This document shows, in pieces, positions 8,350 to 16,743 of a stretch of 45,509 nt of DNA. Source of the DNA: Clostridium sp. AM33-3 (lineage in GTDB: Bacteria; Bacillota; Clostridia; Lachnospirales; Lachnospiraceae); contig NZ_QUIV01000025.1 of NCBI RefSeq assembly GCF_003480315.1, positions 1 through 45,509 of the forward strand, given 5' to 3'. The notes below the pieces were generated by a model. It was not told the origin of the DNA. It saw only the letters and a list, made by a program, of their open reading frames with translations, and did not search any database. Position 1 is the first letter of the stretch. Every line of letters starts with the position of its first letter. The position numbers and the translations under genes are program-made.

Positions 8350-8687
8350 TCTTCCGGTTCCTCACCAAGATAGAATACCTTAAAGTACAGTTCCAGGGCC
8401 TTTAAGAACTCCTGCCCATCCTGTCGGTACTGCTTGATCTTTAAGTCTGCGCCGATCTCATCGCAGTAGCCATCGTACTCTGAAATAGTATGCCTGAACT
8501 CCAGCGTGCCATCCGGCTCAAATTCCATGGTAAGAATACCGCCGCATTCCTCCGTAAACCAGACACACATCACGTGAAGCTGCTTCTTCACTGCCTCCGG
8601 GAGGCTGTCAAACTCTTCATTAAAATAATACTTTTTTTCATAGCTGTTAGAACCACAAAGAACGATATTTCCGTCCTGTCCTGTCAT
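8346..8687 (-). CDS. DUF6145-like conserved protein
   Basis: 113 residues with no known function. It begins with an IVLCGSNSYEKKYYFNEEFD segment and has acidic and aromatic residues throughout, resembling small Lachnospiraceae proteins annotated DUF6145. AGGAGG lies 9 nt before the ATG. It overlaps the dusB start by 4 bp, so the two are very likely translated together. That gives a tRNA-modification neighbourhood but no direct functional evidence. No signal peptide or membrane segment. Confidence 0.75.
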   Translation of the reverse strand: MTGQDGNIVLCGSNSYEKKYYFNEEFDSLPEAVKKQLHVMCVWFTEECGGILTMEFEPDGTLEFRHTISEYDGYCDEIGADLKIKQYRQDGQEFLKALELYFKVFYLGEEPEE

Positions 8688-8790
8688 CCGCGATTTCCTC
8701 CTGAATCCGTTTCCTGCTGCCTTCTGATCTTCTCGCCAGATCTGCAGCTGCGATTTGTCAAAATTTTCTCATATCCATAAACACGAAACA

Positions 8791-8815
8791 CGCCCGGCGG
8801 ATATGCTGCCGGGCG
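8791..8815 (-). terminator. Hairpin downstream of pfkA
   Basis: A perfect 8-bp GC stem, CGCCCGGC (8791-8798) and GCCGGGCG (8808-8815), 62 bp beyond the pfkA stop. The following minus-strand bases (TGTTTCGTGTTT) are only moderately T-rich, so it is a likely but not ideal intrinsic terminator. Confidence 0.6.
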
Positions 8816-8877
8816 AAGATTTCTTTTTCGATTGTATCATGCAGTCCTGTTCTGTCAGCCTGCTTCCATGATGCTTC

Positions 8878-9852
8878 CTATTTCGCAAGCATCTTTGCGA
8901 TTTCAAACTGCTCCTCGGAAATGTCCTTCTTCATCTGAAGTGCTTCCTGGATGTCGAAATCTACGAACTCACCGTGCTTATAAGCGACCAGGCGATTGCT
9001 CTTTCCTTCGCACAGAAGCTCTGCTGCCCTTGCCCCCATAATGGACGCGTACACACGGTCCTTACAAGTTGGGGTGCCGCCTCGCTGCATGTGGCCCAGA
9101 ATGGTGGCTCTTGTCTCAATACCGGTTGCTGCCTCAATGCGGCGTGCCATGGAACCAGAATGTCCGATACCCTCCGCATTGATGATGATATTGTGTTTCT
9201 TGCCGCGCTTGCGGTTCTCTATGATGCGGTCGATGAGAGCCTGCTCATTGCCGTCATAACGTTCCGGAAGCAGAATATCCTCCGCGCCGTTTGCAATACC
9301 ACACCACAGTGCGATATAACCGGCATTGCGGCCCATAACCTCAATGATACTGCAGCGCTCATGAGATGTAGAAGTGTCACGTACCTTATCGATTGCCTCC
9401 ATGGCGGTATTGACTGCCGTATCGAATCCGATGGTGTAATCGGTGCAGGCAATGTCCAGATCGATGGTTCCCGGAACGCCAATGGTATTAACGCCAAGGG
9501 CTGCCAGCTTACCGGCTCCCCGGAAAGAACCGTCACCGCCGATGACTACGATGCCGTCAATACCGTGCTTGTGGCAGATCTCCGCGCCCTGCTGCTGACC
9601 TTCCGCCGTTACAAACTCCATACATCTTGCTGTGTACAGGATGGTACCTCCACGGAAAATGATATTGGACACATCGGTACTGCTCATGTCTACGATCTCT
9701 TCCTGTAAAAGTCCTGCGTAGCCACGCATGATTCCTTTTACCTTCATACCCTTACTGATGGCAGTACGAACCACCGCACGGATGGCTGCGTTCATGCCTG
9801 GAGCATCTCCTCCGCTTGTCAGGACACCGATTGTCTTTACTTGCTTTGCCAT
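8878..9852 (-). CDS. pfkA: ATP-dependent 6-phosphofructokinase
   Basis: 324 residues. Phosphorylates fructose 6-phosphate to the 1,6-bisphosphate, the committed step of glycolysis. Seen: ATP loop SGGDAPGMN (13-21), GGDGSFRGA (106-113; Gly after GGD marks the ATP rather than the PPi type), catalytic motif PGTIDLDIACTD with base Asp131, and the substrate region MGRNAGYIALW. The usual Asn after the catalytic Asp (TIDND) is Leu132 here. AGGAGG lies 8 nt before the ATG and a promoter lies at 9938-9966. It is probably transcribed alone or with dnaE read-through. Confidence 0.96.
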   Translation of the reverse strand: MAKQVKTIGVLTSGGDAPGMNAAIRAVVRTAISKGMKVKGIMRGYAGLLQEEIVDMSSTDVSNIIFRGGTILYTARCMEFVTAEGQQQGAEICHKHGIDGIVVIGGDGSFRGAGKLAALGVNTIGVPGTIDLDIACTDYTIGFDTAVNTAMEAIDKVRDTSTSHERCSIIEVMGRNAGYIALWCGIANGAEDILLPERYDGNEQALIDRIIENRKRGKKHNIIINAEGIGHSGSMARRIEAATGIETRATILGHMQRGGTPTCKDRVYASIMGARAAELLCEGKSNRLVAYKHGEFVDFDIQEALQMKKDISEEQFEIAKMLAK

Positions 9853-9937
9853 AGTTGTCTCCTCCTGTTACCCTTCGTTTTCGCGATGAGCTCTCTGTCT
9901 CGTGCAGAAAGCGCTGCGCGATTTCCATTCCGTTTAT

Positions 9938-9966
9938 TTTATATAGATGCACTTTTTTTCATACAA
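9938..9966 (-). promoter_or_regulatory. Predicted sigma-A promoter of pfkA
   Basis: On the minus strand, -35 TTGTAT (9961-9966), a 17-bp spacer and -10 TATAAA (9938-9943), about 85 bp upstream of the pfkA start and just after the dnaE stop. Confidence 0.55.
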
Positions 9967-9988
9967 ACTGTATTCTAAAACATTTTTT

Positions 9989-12900
9989 CTATCTTTTCAA
10001 TCCCTTTTCCACAACTTTGACATTCTTTTCACCAATTATTTTCATCAGCTTTTCCGTCACTTCTGTTGACGCTGCCACATGCCAGTTTGCGGGAAGAACC
10101 TTCTTTGCCCGTTCCTTTTCCAGATAAATGATCACGGTATCATGGCCATCAGAGCCCCTCAGAATTTCCGTCACTTCCGGCCACCGGGCATCATACTCGG
10201 TCTTATCGGCAAACTTCAGCCACAGATCCTTCGGAACCTCGTCAAAGGGGATCACCTGCTCACAGATCAGCCGTCCTGCCGGGTCATCCCCAATGGAGGT
10301 ACGTCCGCTGATAAACACCTTTGCATCCTCATTCAGGAGCTGCTTCTTATTCTCATAATCCCGCGGGAAGACGATGACTTCCACGGAACCAACCATATCC
10401 TCCAGAGTCACAAAGGCCATCTGCTGGCCATTCTTCGTAAGCTTTACGGTCCTGGCTGTTATCATGCCGCCAATGGTCGCCCGGGCGCCGTCTTCCACAA
10501 CAGCTCTTCCTGTCTCCTCATCCACCATAAAATCGGTTGTTTTGGCGGTAATGCTGTTTTTCCAGGTTTCAAGATACTCATCCATCGGATGACCACTGAC
10601 ATAGATGCCAAGTGTCTCCTTCTCGAAGGCCAAAAGCTCTCCCTTCGGAAACTCCGGCACCTTCGGCATGGTGATCTGGTATTGCTGCTTTTCTTCCTCT
10701 GCCGCAAAATCAAAAAGGCTCAGCTGACCCTCCAGCACATTTTTGCGGTCCTTATTTTTCTGATCCAGAAGTTCCGGCGCAATCATGGTCTTCTGTCTCC
10801 GGTTGCCCGGAAGAGAATCCATGGCACCGGCCTTGATGAAATTCTCCAGGGTACGCTTATTCACCTCACGGCCGCCCATGCGCTCCACAAAATCATCAAT
10901 GGAGGTAAAAAGGCCGTTATTCTGACGCTCCCGGATGATCTCGTCCACCACATTGCGTCCAATGCTCTTGATTGCCGACAAACCATATCGGATCGCATCA
11001 CCGGAAACAGAGAAACCGCTCTGCCCTTCGTTGATGTCAGGCGGCAGGATACGAATGCCCATCTGGCGGCAGGTCAGAATGTACTCCGACACCTTACCCA
11101 CATTGTCCATAACAGAGGTCATAAGTGCCGCGAAGAACTCCTTCGGATAATAGTATTTCAGATACGCCGTCTGATATGCAACCACCGCATAGCAGGCTGC
11201 ATGGGATTTGTTAAAGGCGTACCTTGCGAAATCGATCATCTCATCATAAATATGATTTGCAGTCTTCTCATCAATGCCATTCTCAATACAGCCCTTTACG
11301 TTTTCTTCCTGATTGCCGTACACGAAATTCTGGCGTTCCTTCTCCATGACCGCCGCCTTCTTCTTGGACATGGCACGGCGCACCAGATCGCTTCGGCCCA
11401 TGGTATAGCCCGCCAGATCGCGAACGATCTGCATAACCTGTTCCTGGTAGACGATACAGCCATAGGTCGGTCCCAGAATATGCTCCAGCTGCGGACATTC
11501 ATATGTGATGGAGTCCTTATCATTCTTTCCTTTCAAATAACGCGGAATGAAATCCATCGGTCCCGGACGATAGAGAGAAATCCCCGCAATGATATCCTCC
11601 AGGTTTTCGGGCCGCAGCTCCTTCATGAAGCTTTTCATTCCCGAACTCTCCAGCTGGAAGATGCCATCGCACTTTCCGGTGCCAATGGATGCCAGGACAT
11701 CTTTATCATTATAATCAATTTCTTCCATAACCAGATGAACGCCGTAGTTTTCCTCTGCCTGACGCACCGCATTCTGAATGACAGTCAGGGTTCGGAGGCC
11801 TAAAAAGTCCATCTTTAACAGTCCAAGCTCCTCCAGCGTCGTCATGGTAAACTGTGTGGTAATGGTACCGTCTGATGCGCGGGAAAGCGGAACAAACTCA
11901 TCCATGGCCCGCTGGCCGATCACCACGCCGGCCGCGTGCATGGAGGTATGACGCGGAAGGCCCTCCAGGCGCTTGGCCATGTCGATGAGGTAGCGCACCT
12001 CATCATCATTCTGATAGGCCTCACGCAGATCCGGACTTTGCTTTAAGGCCTTTTCCAGGGTCATGCCGAGATCTCCCGGGATCATCTTTGCGATTGCGTC
12101 ACAGCGGGCGTACGGAAGGTCCAGAACACGTCCCACATCCCGCACAACACCCTTGGCCGCCAGGGTACCGAAGGTAACGATCTGTACCACCTGATCCTTT
12201 CCGTATTTCTCGACCACGTAATCGATGACTTCCTGCCTGCGTTCGAAGCAGAAGTCAATATCGATATCCGGCATGGATACCCGTTCCGGGTTCAGGAAAC
12301 GCTCAAAGAGCAGATCATAGCGCACCGGATCGATATTAGTGATCTCCAGACAGTAGGAAACGATACTTCCCGCTGCGGACCCTCGTCCCGGACCGACCAT
12401 GATGTCGTGGGATCTTGCGAAATGAATGAAATCCCATACGATCAGGAAGTAATCCACATACCCCATATTGTGGATTACGCCCAGCTCGTAGGAAAGGCGT
12501 TCCTGCAGGGTTCCATCATCATTTGGGTAACGCTTCGCCATGCCATCCTGGCACAGCTTATTCAGATAGCTCCAGGAATCGTATCCCTCCGGCACCTCGT
12601 ACTTCGGCAGCTTTGTCACGCCAAACTCGATCTCAACGTTGCAGCGCTCCGCGATCTTATGGGTGTTATCGATGGCTTCCTGGGCGTATGGAAACAGCGC
12701 CCGCATCTCCTCCTCAGATTTCACGTAATACTGACCGCCCTCGTAACGCATACGGTTCTCATCAGAGACTTTTTTCCCGGTCTGGATACACAGCAGAATG
12801 TCATGCGCTGCCGCATCCTCCGCGAGAATATAGTGGATATCGTTGGTTGCCACCAGATCTATGGACAGTTCCCGGCTCATGCGCATAAGTCCCTGGTTTA

Positions 12901-13456
12901 CGGTTTTCTGGGTCGGAATTCCATGATCCTGCAGCTCTAAAAAGAAATTGCCCTTTCCGAAAATATCCTCATAATGTCTTGCGGACCTGCAGGCTTCCTC
13001 ATACATGCCCCGGGCCAGATAGCGCTGTACCTCACCCGCCAGGCAGGCACTTAGGGCGATCACGCCCTCATGGTAGGTTTCTAACACCTCATAGTCCACG
13101 CGGGGCTTATAATAAAAGCCATCCACAAAGCCCCTGGATACGATCTTCATCAGGTTGTGGTATCCGGTATCATTTTCTGCCAGCAGGACCAGATGGTAAT
13201 ATCGGTCCTCGCCATTTGAAGTTTCCCGGTCAAATCGGGATCCCGGCGCAACATAGACCTCACAGCCGATGATGGGCTTAATGCCCACCTCCTTTGCCGC
13301 ACGGTAAAAATCGATGACGCCATACATGACTCCATGATCGGTGACGGCCATGCTGTCCATGCCAAGCTCTTTCGCCCGCGCTGCCAGCTCTTTGATCTTG
13401 CAGGAACCATCCAGCAGACTGTACTCTGTATGGACGTGCAAATGTGTAAATGCCAC
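9989..13456 (-). CDS. dnaE: DNA polymerase III alpha subunit (DnaE type)
   Basis: 1155 residues, the replicative/lagging-strand polymerase subunit in the DnaE line (not PolC). Domains in order: PHP (FTHLHVHTEYSLLDG, VTDHGVMYG), polymerase palm with GPGRGSAAGS (about 357) and the metal-binding PDIDIDF (about 395), fingers, tandem helix-hairpin-helix region, and C-terminal OB fold (about 1000-1040, GGMITARTVKLTKNGQQM). The start is GTG with AAAAGGAG 6 nt upstream. Length and motifs are complete. A terminator for the upstream HPr-like gene lies 34 bp before the start. Confidence 0.97.
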   Translation of the reverse strand: MAFTHLHVHTEYSLLDGSCKIKELAARAKELGMDSMAVTDHGVMYGVIDFYRAAKEVGIKPIIGCEVYVAPGSRFDRETSNGEDRYYHLVLLAENDTGYHNLMKIVSRGFVDGFYYKPRVDYEVLETYHEGVIALSACLAGEVQRYLARGMYEEACRSARHYEDIFGKGNFFLELQDHGIPTQKTVNQGLMRMSRELSIDLVATNDIHYILAEDAAAHDILLCIQTGKKVSDENRMRYEGGQYYVKSEEEMRALFPYAQEAIDNTHKIAERCNVEIEFGVTKLPKYEVPEGYDSWSYLNKLCQDGMAKRYPNDDGTLQERLSYELGVIHNMGYVDYFLIVWDFIHFARSHDIMVGPGRGSAAGSIVSYCLEITNIDPVRYDLLFERFLNPERVSMPDIDIDFCFERRQEVIDYVVEKYGKDQVVQIVTFGTLAAKGVVRDVGRVLDLPYARCDAIAKMIPGDLGMTLEKALKQSPDLREAYQNDDEVRYLIDMAKRLEGLPRHTSMHAAGVVIGQRAMDEFVPLSRASDGTITTQFTMTTLEELGLLKMDFLGLRTLTVIQNAVRQAEENYGVHLVMEEIDYNDKDVLASIGTGKCDGIFQLESSGMKSFMKELRPENLEDIIAGISLYRPGPMDFIPRYLKGKNDKDSITYECPQLEHILGPTYGCIVYQEQVMQIVRDLAGYTMGRSDLVRRAMSKKKAAVMEKERQNFVYGNQEENVKGCIENGIDEKTANHIYDEMIDFARYAFNKSHAACYAVVAYQTAYLKYYYPKEFFAALMTSVMDNVGKVSEYILTCRQMGIRILPPDINEGQSGFSVSGDAIRYGLSAIKSIGRNVVDEIIRERQNNGLFTSIDDFVERMGGREVNKRTLENFIKAGAMDSLPGNRRQKTMIAPELLDQKNKDRKNVLEGQLSLFDFAAEEEKQQYQITMPKVPEFPKGELLAFEKETLGIYVSGHPMDEYLETWKNSITAKTTDFMVDEETGRAVVEDGARATIGGMITARTVKLTKNGQQMAFVTLEDMVGSVEVIVFPRDYENKKQLLNEDAKVFISGRTSIGDDPAGRLICEQVIPFDEVPKDLWLKFADKTEYDARWPEVTEILRGSDGHDTVIIYLEKERAKKVLPANWHVAASTEVTEKLMKIIGEKNVKVVEKGLKR

Positions 13457-13489
13457 TGTTTTCTCCTTTTTATATCTTATTTACAAAAA

Positions 13490-13516
13490 CAGGGCGGAAA
13501 TGTTATTTCCACCCTG
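13490..13516 (-). terminator. Terminator after the Crh-like gene
   Basis: CAGGGCGGAAAT (13490-13501) and ATTTCCACCCTG (13505-13516) form a 12-bp stem with one G-U wobble in the minus-strand RNA, followed by TTTTTG. It ends the hprK-murB-rapZ-whiA-crh string. Confidence 0.85.
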
Positions 13517-13570
13517 CTGCTTCAGCATCTTTTGTATAGATCAACTTTTGGGGAAATGATCGGTATGATC

Positions 13571-13828
13571 TTACTTTTCACCCTTTAAGTACTTTTCAAT
13601 ATTGTCAAGTGCCTCTTGTTCGTCTCCTCCATCAGCAGAAACGGTAATATCCTCACCAGCGCCCATGCCAAGTGTCATCATACCCATAATGCTCTTTGCA
13701 TTGACCCGGGCATTGTTATTCTCTACATAGATCTGACTGTCAAACTGGCTCGCAATCTGAACCAACATAGCTACTGGTCTTGCCTCAAGTCCGGATGAAA
13801 GCCCAATGGTGATTGTTTTCTTTAACAT
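13571..13828 (-). CDS. HPr-like protein lacking His15 (Crh-like)
   Basis: 85 residues starting at the ATG after AGGAGG (13828). The fold and motifs are those of HPr, but the phosphotransfer motif GLHARP reads GLEARP, with Glu15 for the catalytic histidine. The regulatory serine is kept: Ser46 in VNAKSIMGMMTLG. Crh of Bacillus has Gln15 with Ser46 and acts only in carbon-catabolite repression as an HprK substrate and CcpA cofactor. I infer the same here, supported by hprK in the same gene string. It cannot carry sugar phosphate in the PTS. Glu15 might mimic phospho-His, which is speculative. It lies 46 bp after whiA and ends at a strong terminator. Confidence 0.88.
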   Translation of the reverse strand: MLKKTITIGLSSGLEARPVAMLVQIASQFDSQIYVENNNARVNAKSIMGMMTLGMGAGEDITVSADGGDEQEALDNIEKYLKGEK

Positions 13829-13874
13829 AATTATCCTCCTCGTTTTCGGGTATGATCGCATGTTTTCTTTCTGC

Positions 13875-14840
13875 TTATACCCCTGTGTCCGGCCGTTCCT
13901 GTCTCAGCAGTTCTGCCATACTCCCCAATTTTCTAAGGCGATGGTTTACCCCTGATTTACCGACCGGCGGATCCAAAGCCTCTCCAAGTTCCTTTAATGT
14001 GGCCTCCGGTCTGGCCAACCTTAACTCTGCGATTTCCCTCAGGTTATCCGGCAGACTGTCCAATCCTGCCTTATCCCTGATGTATATGATATCTTCCATC
14101 TGCTTGACTGCCGCCGATACCGTTTTGTTGATATTGGCTGTCTCACAGTTTACCTGCCGGTTCACACTTCCGCGCATCTCCTTGAGAATGCGGATGTTCT
14201 CCAGCTCCATAAGGGCAACCGGTGCTTCCATAACGTTCAAAATATCTACGATTTGGCTTCCCTCTTTGATGTAGACCACGAAATACTTCTTTCGCAGCAC
14301 GATCTTGGCTTCTATCCCCATGGAAAGGATGAGACCCTGGATCTGCTTTGCCTTTGCTTCAGTAGCACAGGCAATCTCAAAGTGGTAAAACTTTTCCGGA
14401 TCGCTGATCGAACCTGCTGCCAGAAACGCTCCACGGATGAATGCGCGCTTGCAGCAGTTCTGCATAAGAACCACATTCTGGGCCAGTGACAGATTTTCCT
14501 CAATCTCCCCGTACTGGTCGATGAGTTTGACTGCCTGAAGCACCCGCATGGCATCCTCGTGATGAGTGACTGCAACAGTGCAGGTCCTGTTTCTGTGGTT
14601 CCCGATGCTCTGCCGTATGGAGACATCAATTCCTATATTAAATGTTTTTTTCAATAATGTAAAGTACTTTCTTGCAACTGCTTCATTTTCCGTGTGAATC
14701 TTCACCCGGTAACGGTCATTCTCTGAAATCTGGATACGGCCGCAGAGGCTTAAGATTGCCGCGATCTCCGCGATCTGGCAATGTCTGGCCGAAGAAAGCT
14801 GCCTTGAAAGTTCTTCCTTTACCTTAGAAGAAAATGACAT
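13875..14840 (-). CDS. whiA: WhiA family DNA-binding regulator
   Basis: 321 residues. WhiA links cell division, chromosome segregation and, in actinomycetes, sporulation. Seen: N-terminal region SFSSKVKEELSRQL, a degenerate LAGLIDADG-like domain (about 90-215, with AFIRGAFLAAGSISDPEKFYH) and a C-terminal helix-turn-helix (about 255-315, LKELGEALDPPVGKSGVNHR). AGGAG lies 6-7 nt before the ATG. It sits between rapZ and the Crh-like gene, the order known from Bacillus (yvcJ-yvcK-yvcL-crh) but without yvcK. Confidence 0.95.
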   Translation of the reverse strand: MSFSSKVKEELSRQLSSARHCQIAEIAAILSLCGRIQISENDRYRVKIHTENEAVARKYFTLLKKTFNIGIDVSIRQSIGNHRNRTCTVAVTHHEDAMRVLQAVKLIDQYGEIEENLSLAQNVVLMQNCCKRAFIRGAFLAAGSISDPEKFYHFEIACATEAKAKQIQGLILSMGIEAKIVLRKKYFVVYIKEGSQIVDILNVMEAPVALMELENIRILKEMRGSVNRQVNCETANINKTVSAAVKQMEDIIYIRDKAGLDSLPDNLREIAELRLARPEATLKELGEALDPPVGKSGVNHRLRKLGSMAELLRQERPDTGV

Positions 14841-14903
14841 ATCCTGCTCCTGTATTCCGATTTCTGCCCGGGCATTCCGAGACAGAAATCCACCATTGTC
14901 CTG

Positions 14904-15761
14904 CTACCGTCCGATATCCCGGTGCTCAATCTTCAGTCCGTATTCCTCCAGACCGCTTAAATGCTGATACAGCGCATTGGCCACAGTAACGGAGCGGTGT
15001 CTGCCCCCGGTACAGCCAATGGCGATCACCAGTTGGTTCTTTCCTTCCTGCACATAATTGGGGATCAGGAAATCCAGCATCCCGTACAGCATGGAAAGAA
15101 AGCGGTCTGCTGTACCGCCCTGGCGGACATACGCCTGCACCTCCGCCTCCTGACCGGTGTGGCTGCGCAGTGCCTCCACATAGTAGGGATTTGGAAGAAA
15201 ACGTACATCGAAAACAAGATCTGCGTCATTCGGGATGCCATACTTAAATCCAAAGGACAGCACTGTGATAAACAGGTTCTGATACCTGCGGTCCTGGACA
15301 AAGATTTTTTCCAGCTCACTGCGCAGTTCCCGAGTAAGAAGACTGCTGGTATCCAGGATCATATCCGCCTGCTGTTTGATAAACGCAAGCTTTTCCCGCT
15401 CCAGCTGGATGCCGCTGTCCACACGGCCCTTCCCGGCCAGTGGATGCGACCGCCTGGTTTCTTTATAGCGCTTTACCAGTGTCGCATCGCTGCTGTCCAG
15501 AAACAGGATCTCGTAAGGCACCTGCTGCGCTTTCCAGTTTTCCAGAACCTGCTCCAGCTGCGGCAACTCCTCTCCGCTGCGGATATCGATGCCCAGTGCC
15601 ACTTCCTCGTGGGCTGCCGGCTTCTGCATGACCAGTTCTACAAATGCCTCCATCAGGGGGATCGGCAGATTGTCCACACAGTAAAAGCCAAGATCCTCCA
15701 GCATTTTGAGAGCCGAGGTTTTTCCGGCTCCCGACATTCCCGTCATGATTACCAGTCTCAT
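14904..15761 (-). CDS. rapZ: RapZ/YvcJ family nucleotide-binding protein
   Basis: 285 residues from the ATG at 15761, chosen because GGAG lies 7 nt upstream; a GTG at 15788 would overlap murB and lacks a site. Seen: Walker A GMSGAGKTS (8-16), FYCVDNLP, and the C-terminal domain ending IAIGCTGGRHRSVTVANAL. Proteobacterial RapZ guides RNase E to GlmZ; in Firmicutes YvcJ hydrolyses GTP and affects competence, with its RNA role unproved. It lies directly after murB in the hprK cluster, fitting cell-wall precursor control. Confidence 0.94.
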   Translation of the reverse strand: MRLVIMTGMSGAGKTSALKMLEDLGFYCVDNLPIPLMEAFVELVMQKPAAHEEVALGIDIRSGEELPQLEQVLENWKAQQVPYEILFLDSSDATLVKRYKETRRSHPLAGKGRVDSGIQLEREKLAFIKQQADMILDTSSLLTRELRSELEKIFVQDRRYQNLFITVLSFGFKYGIPNDADLVFDVRFLPNPYYVEALRSHTGQEAEVQAYVRQGGTADRFLSMLYGMLDFLIPNYVQEGKNQLVIAIGCTGGRHRSVTVANALYQHLSGLEEYGLKIEHRDIGR

Positions 15762-15777
15762 CTGTTTTCTCCGTTTC

Positions 15778-16710
15778 TCAAAACTCACCCAAAAGCTTTA
15801 CTTCCAGTTCCAGCTCCACACCAGACTGCGCTTTCACCTTTTCCTGTACCTGTCTGCACAGAGAAAGGATATCTGCAGAGGTGGCATGATCCCGGTTGAT
15901 CACAAAGCCGCAGTGCTTCTCTGACACCTGGGCGCCGCCCACACGGAAGCCGCGAAGCCCTGCATCCTGGATCAGTCTGCCTGCGAAATGGCCTTCCGGG
16001 CGCTTGAAGGTACTGCCTGCACTCGGGTATTCCAATGGCTGCTTTTCACGGCGTTTTGATGCCAGATCATCCATGACCGCACGGATGTCATCAGCGTTTC
16101 CCGGCTGCAGCTGAAGCACTGCCTCCAGCACAATATAACCGTTTTTCTGGACGCAGCTGGTCCGGTAGCCCAGTTCCAGTTCTTCTGCCGGAAGTGTTTT
16201 CACCTCTCCCTCCGGAGTCAGGACCGTTGCCTCCCTTAATACCTGACATAATTCTCCGCCGTACGCGCCCGCATTCATGACCACGGCACCTCCGATGGTG
16301 CCCGGAATCCCAGCTGCAAACTCAAAGCCGGTCAGTGATGCGTTCAGCACCTGCTTTGCCACAGCGGAAAGCAGGGCACCTGCACCGGTCCTCACCTGAG
16401 CTCCTTCTATTGTCACCTGGGCAAACGGTTTTCCGAAAGAGATCAGTACTCCGCGGTAACCCCCGTCGCCCACCAGCAGATTGCTGCCGTTTCCGATGAT
16501 GGTATATGCCACATTTTCTTCCCTGCAGATATCCAGCACCTGCTTTAATTCTTCCACACCGGATGGCTCAATATAAATGTCTGCCGGGCCTCCTGTGCGG
16601 AAGGTGGTATGGCGGCTCATTGGCTCATCGGTCAGAAATATTCCCGCGCCCACCGCCTGTTTCAGTCTTTCTGCTGCCTGTTTCATAGTTTTTGTTCTGC
16701 CTTTATTCAT
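15778..16710 (-). CDS. murB: UDP-N-acetylenolpyruvoylglucosamine reductase
   Basis: 310 residues. NADPH- and FAD-dependent enzyme making UDP-N-acetylmuramate for peptidoglycan. Seen: FAD domain with TTFRTGGPADIYIEP, IGNGSNLLVGDGGYRG and GIPGTIGGAVVMNAGAYGGE, and catalytic Ser in YPSAGSTFKRPEG (about residue 230), followed by GLRGFRVGGAQVSEKHCGF. It is the short type II form. The start is uncertain: the first ATG lacks a clear ribosome binding site and the ATG at codon 9 is possible. It lies between hprK and rapZ. Confidence 0.95.
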   Translation of the reverse strand: MNKGRTKTMKQAAERLKQAVGAGIFLTDEPMSRHTTFRTGGPADIYIEPSGVEELKQVLDICREENVAYTIIGNGSNLLVGDGGYRGVLISFGKPFAQVTIEGAQVRTGAGALLSAVAKQVLNASLTGFEFAAGIPGTIGGAVVMNAGAYGGELCQVLREATVLTPEGEVKTLPAEELELGYRTSCVQKNGYIVLEAVLQLQPGNADDIRAVMDDLASKRREKQPLEYPSAGSTFKRPEGHFAGRLIQDAGLRGFRVGGAQVSEKHCGFVINRDHATSADILSLCRQVQEKVKAQSGVELELEVKLLGEF

Positions 16711-16743
16711 TTTTGCTGTTAAGCGATGTTCCTGGCACTGTTT

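Noticed and set aside
10079..11803. A 574-residue open frame on the plus strand.
   Set aside because: It lies wholly antisense to dnaE, has no recognisable domain, and its composition fits a shadow frame.
13571..13828. Calling the HPr-like gene ptsH.
   Set aside because: The phosphotransfer histidine is missing, so it cannot act as PTS HPr.
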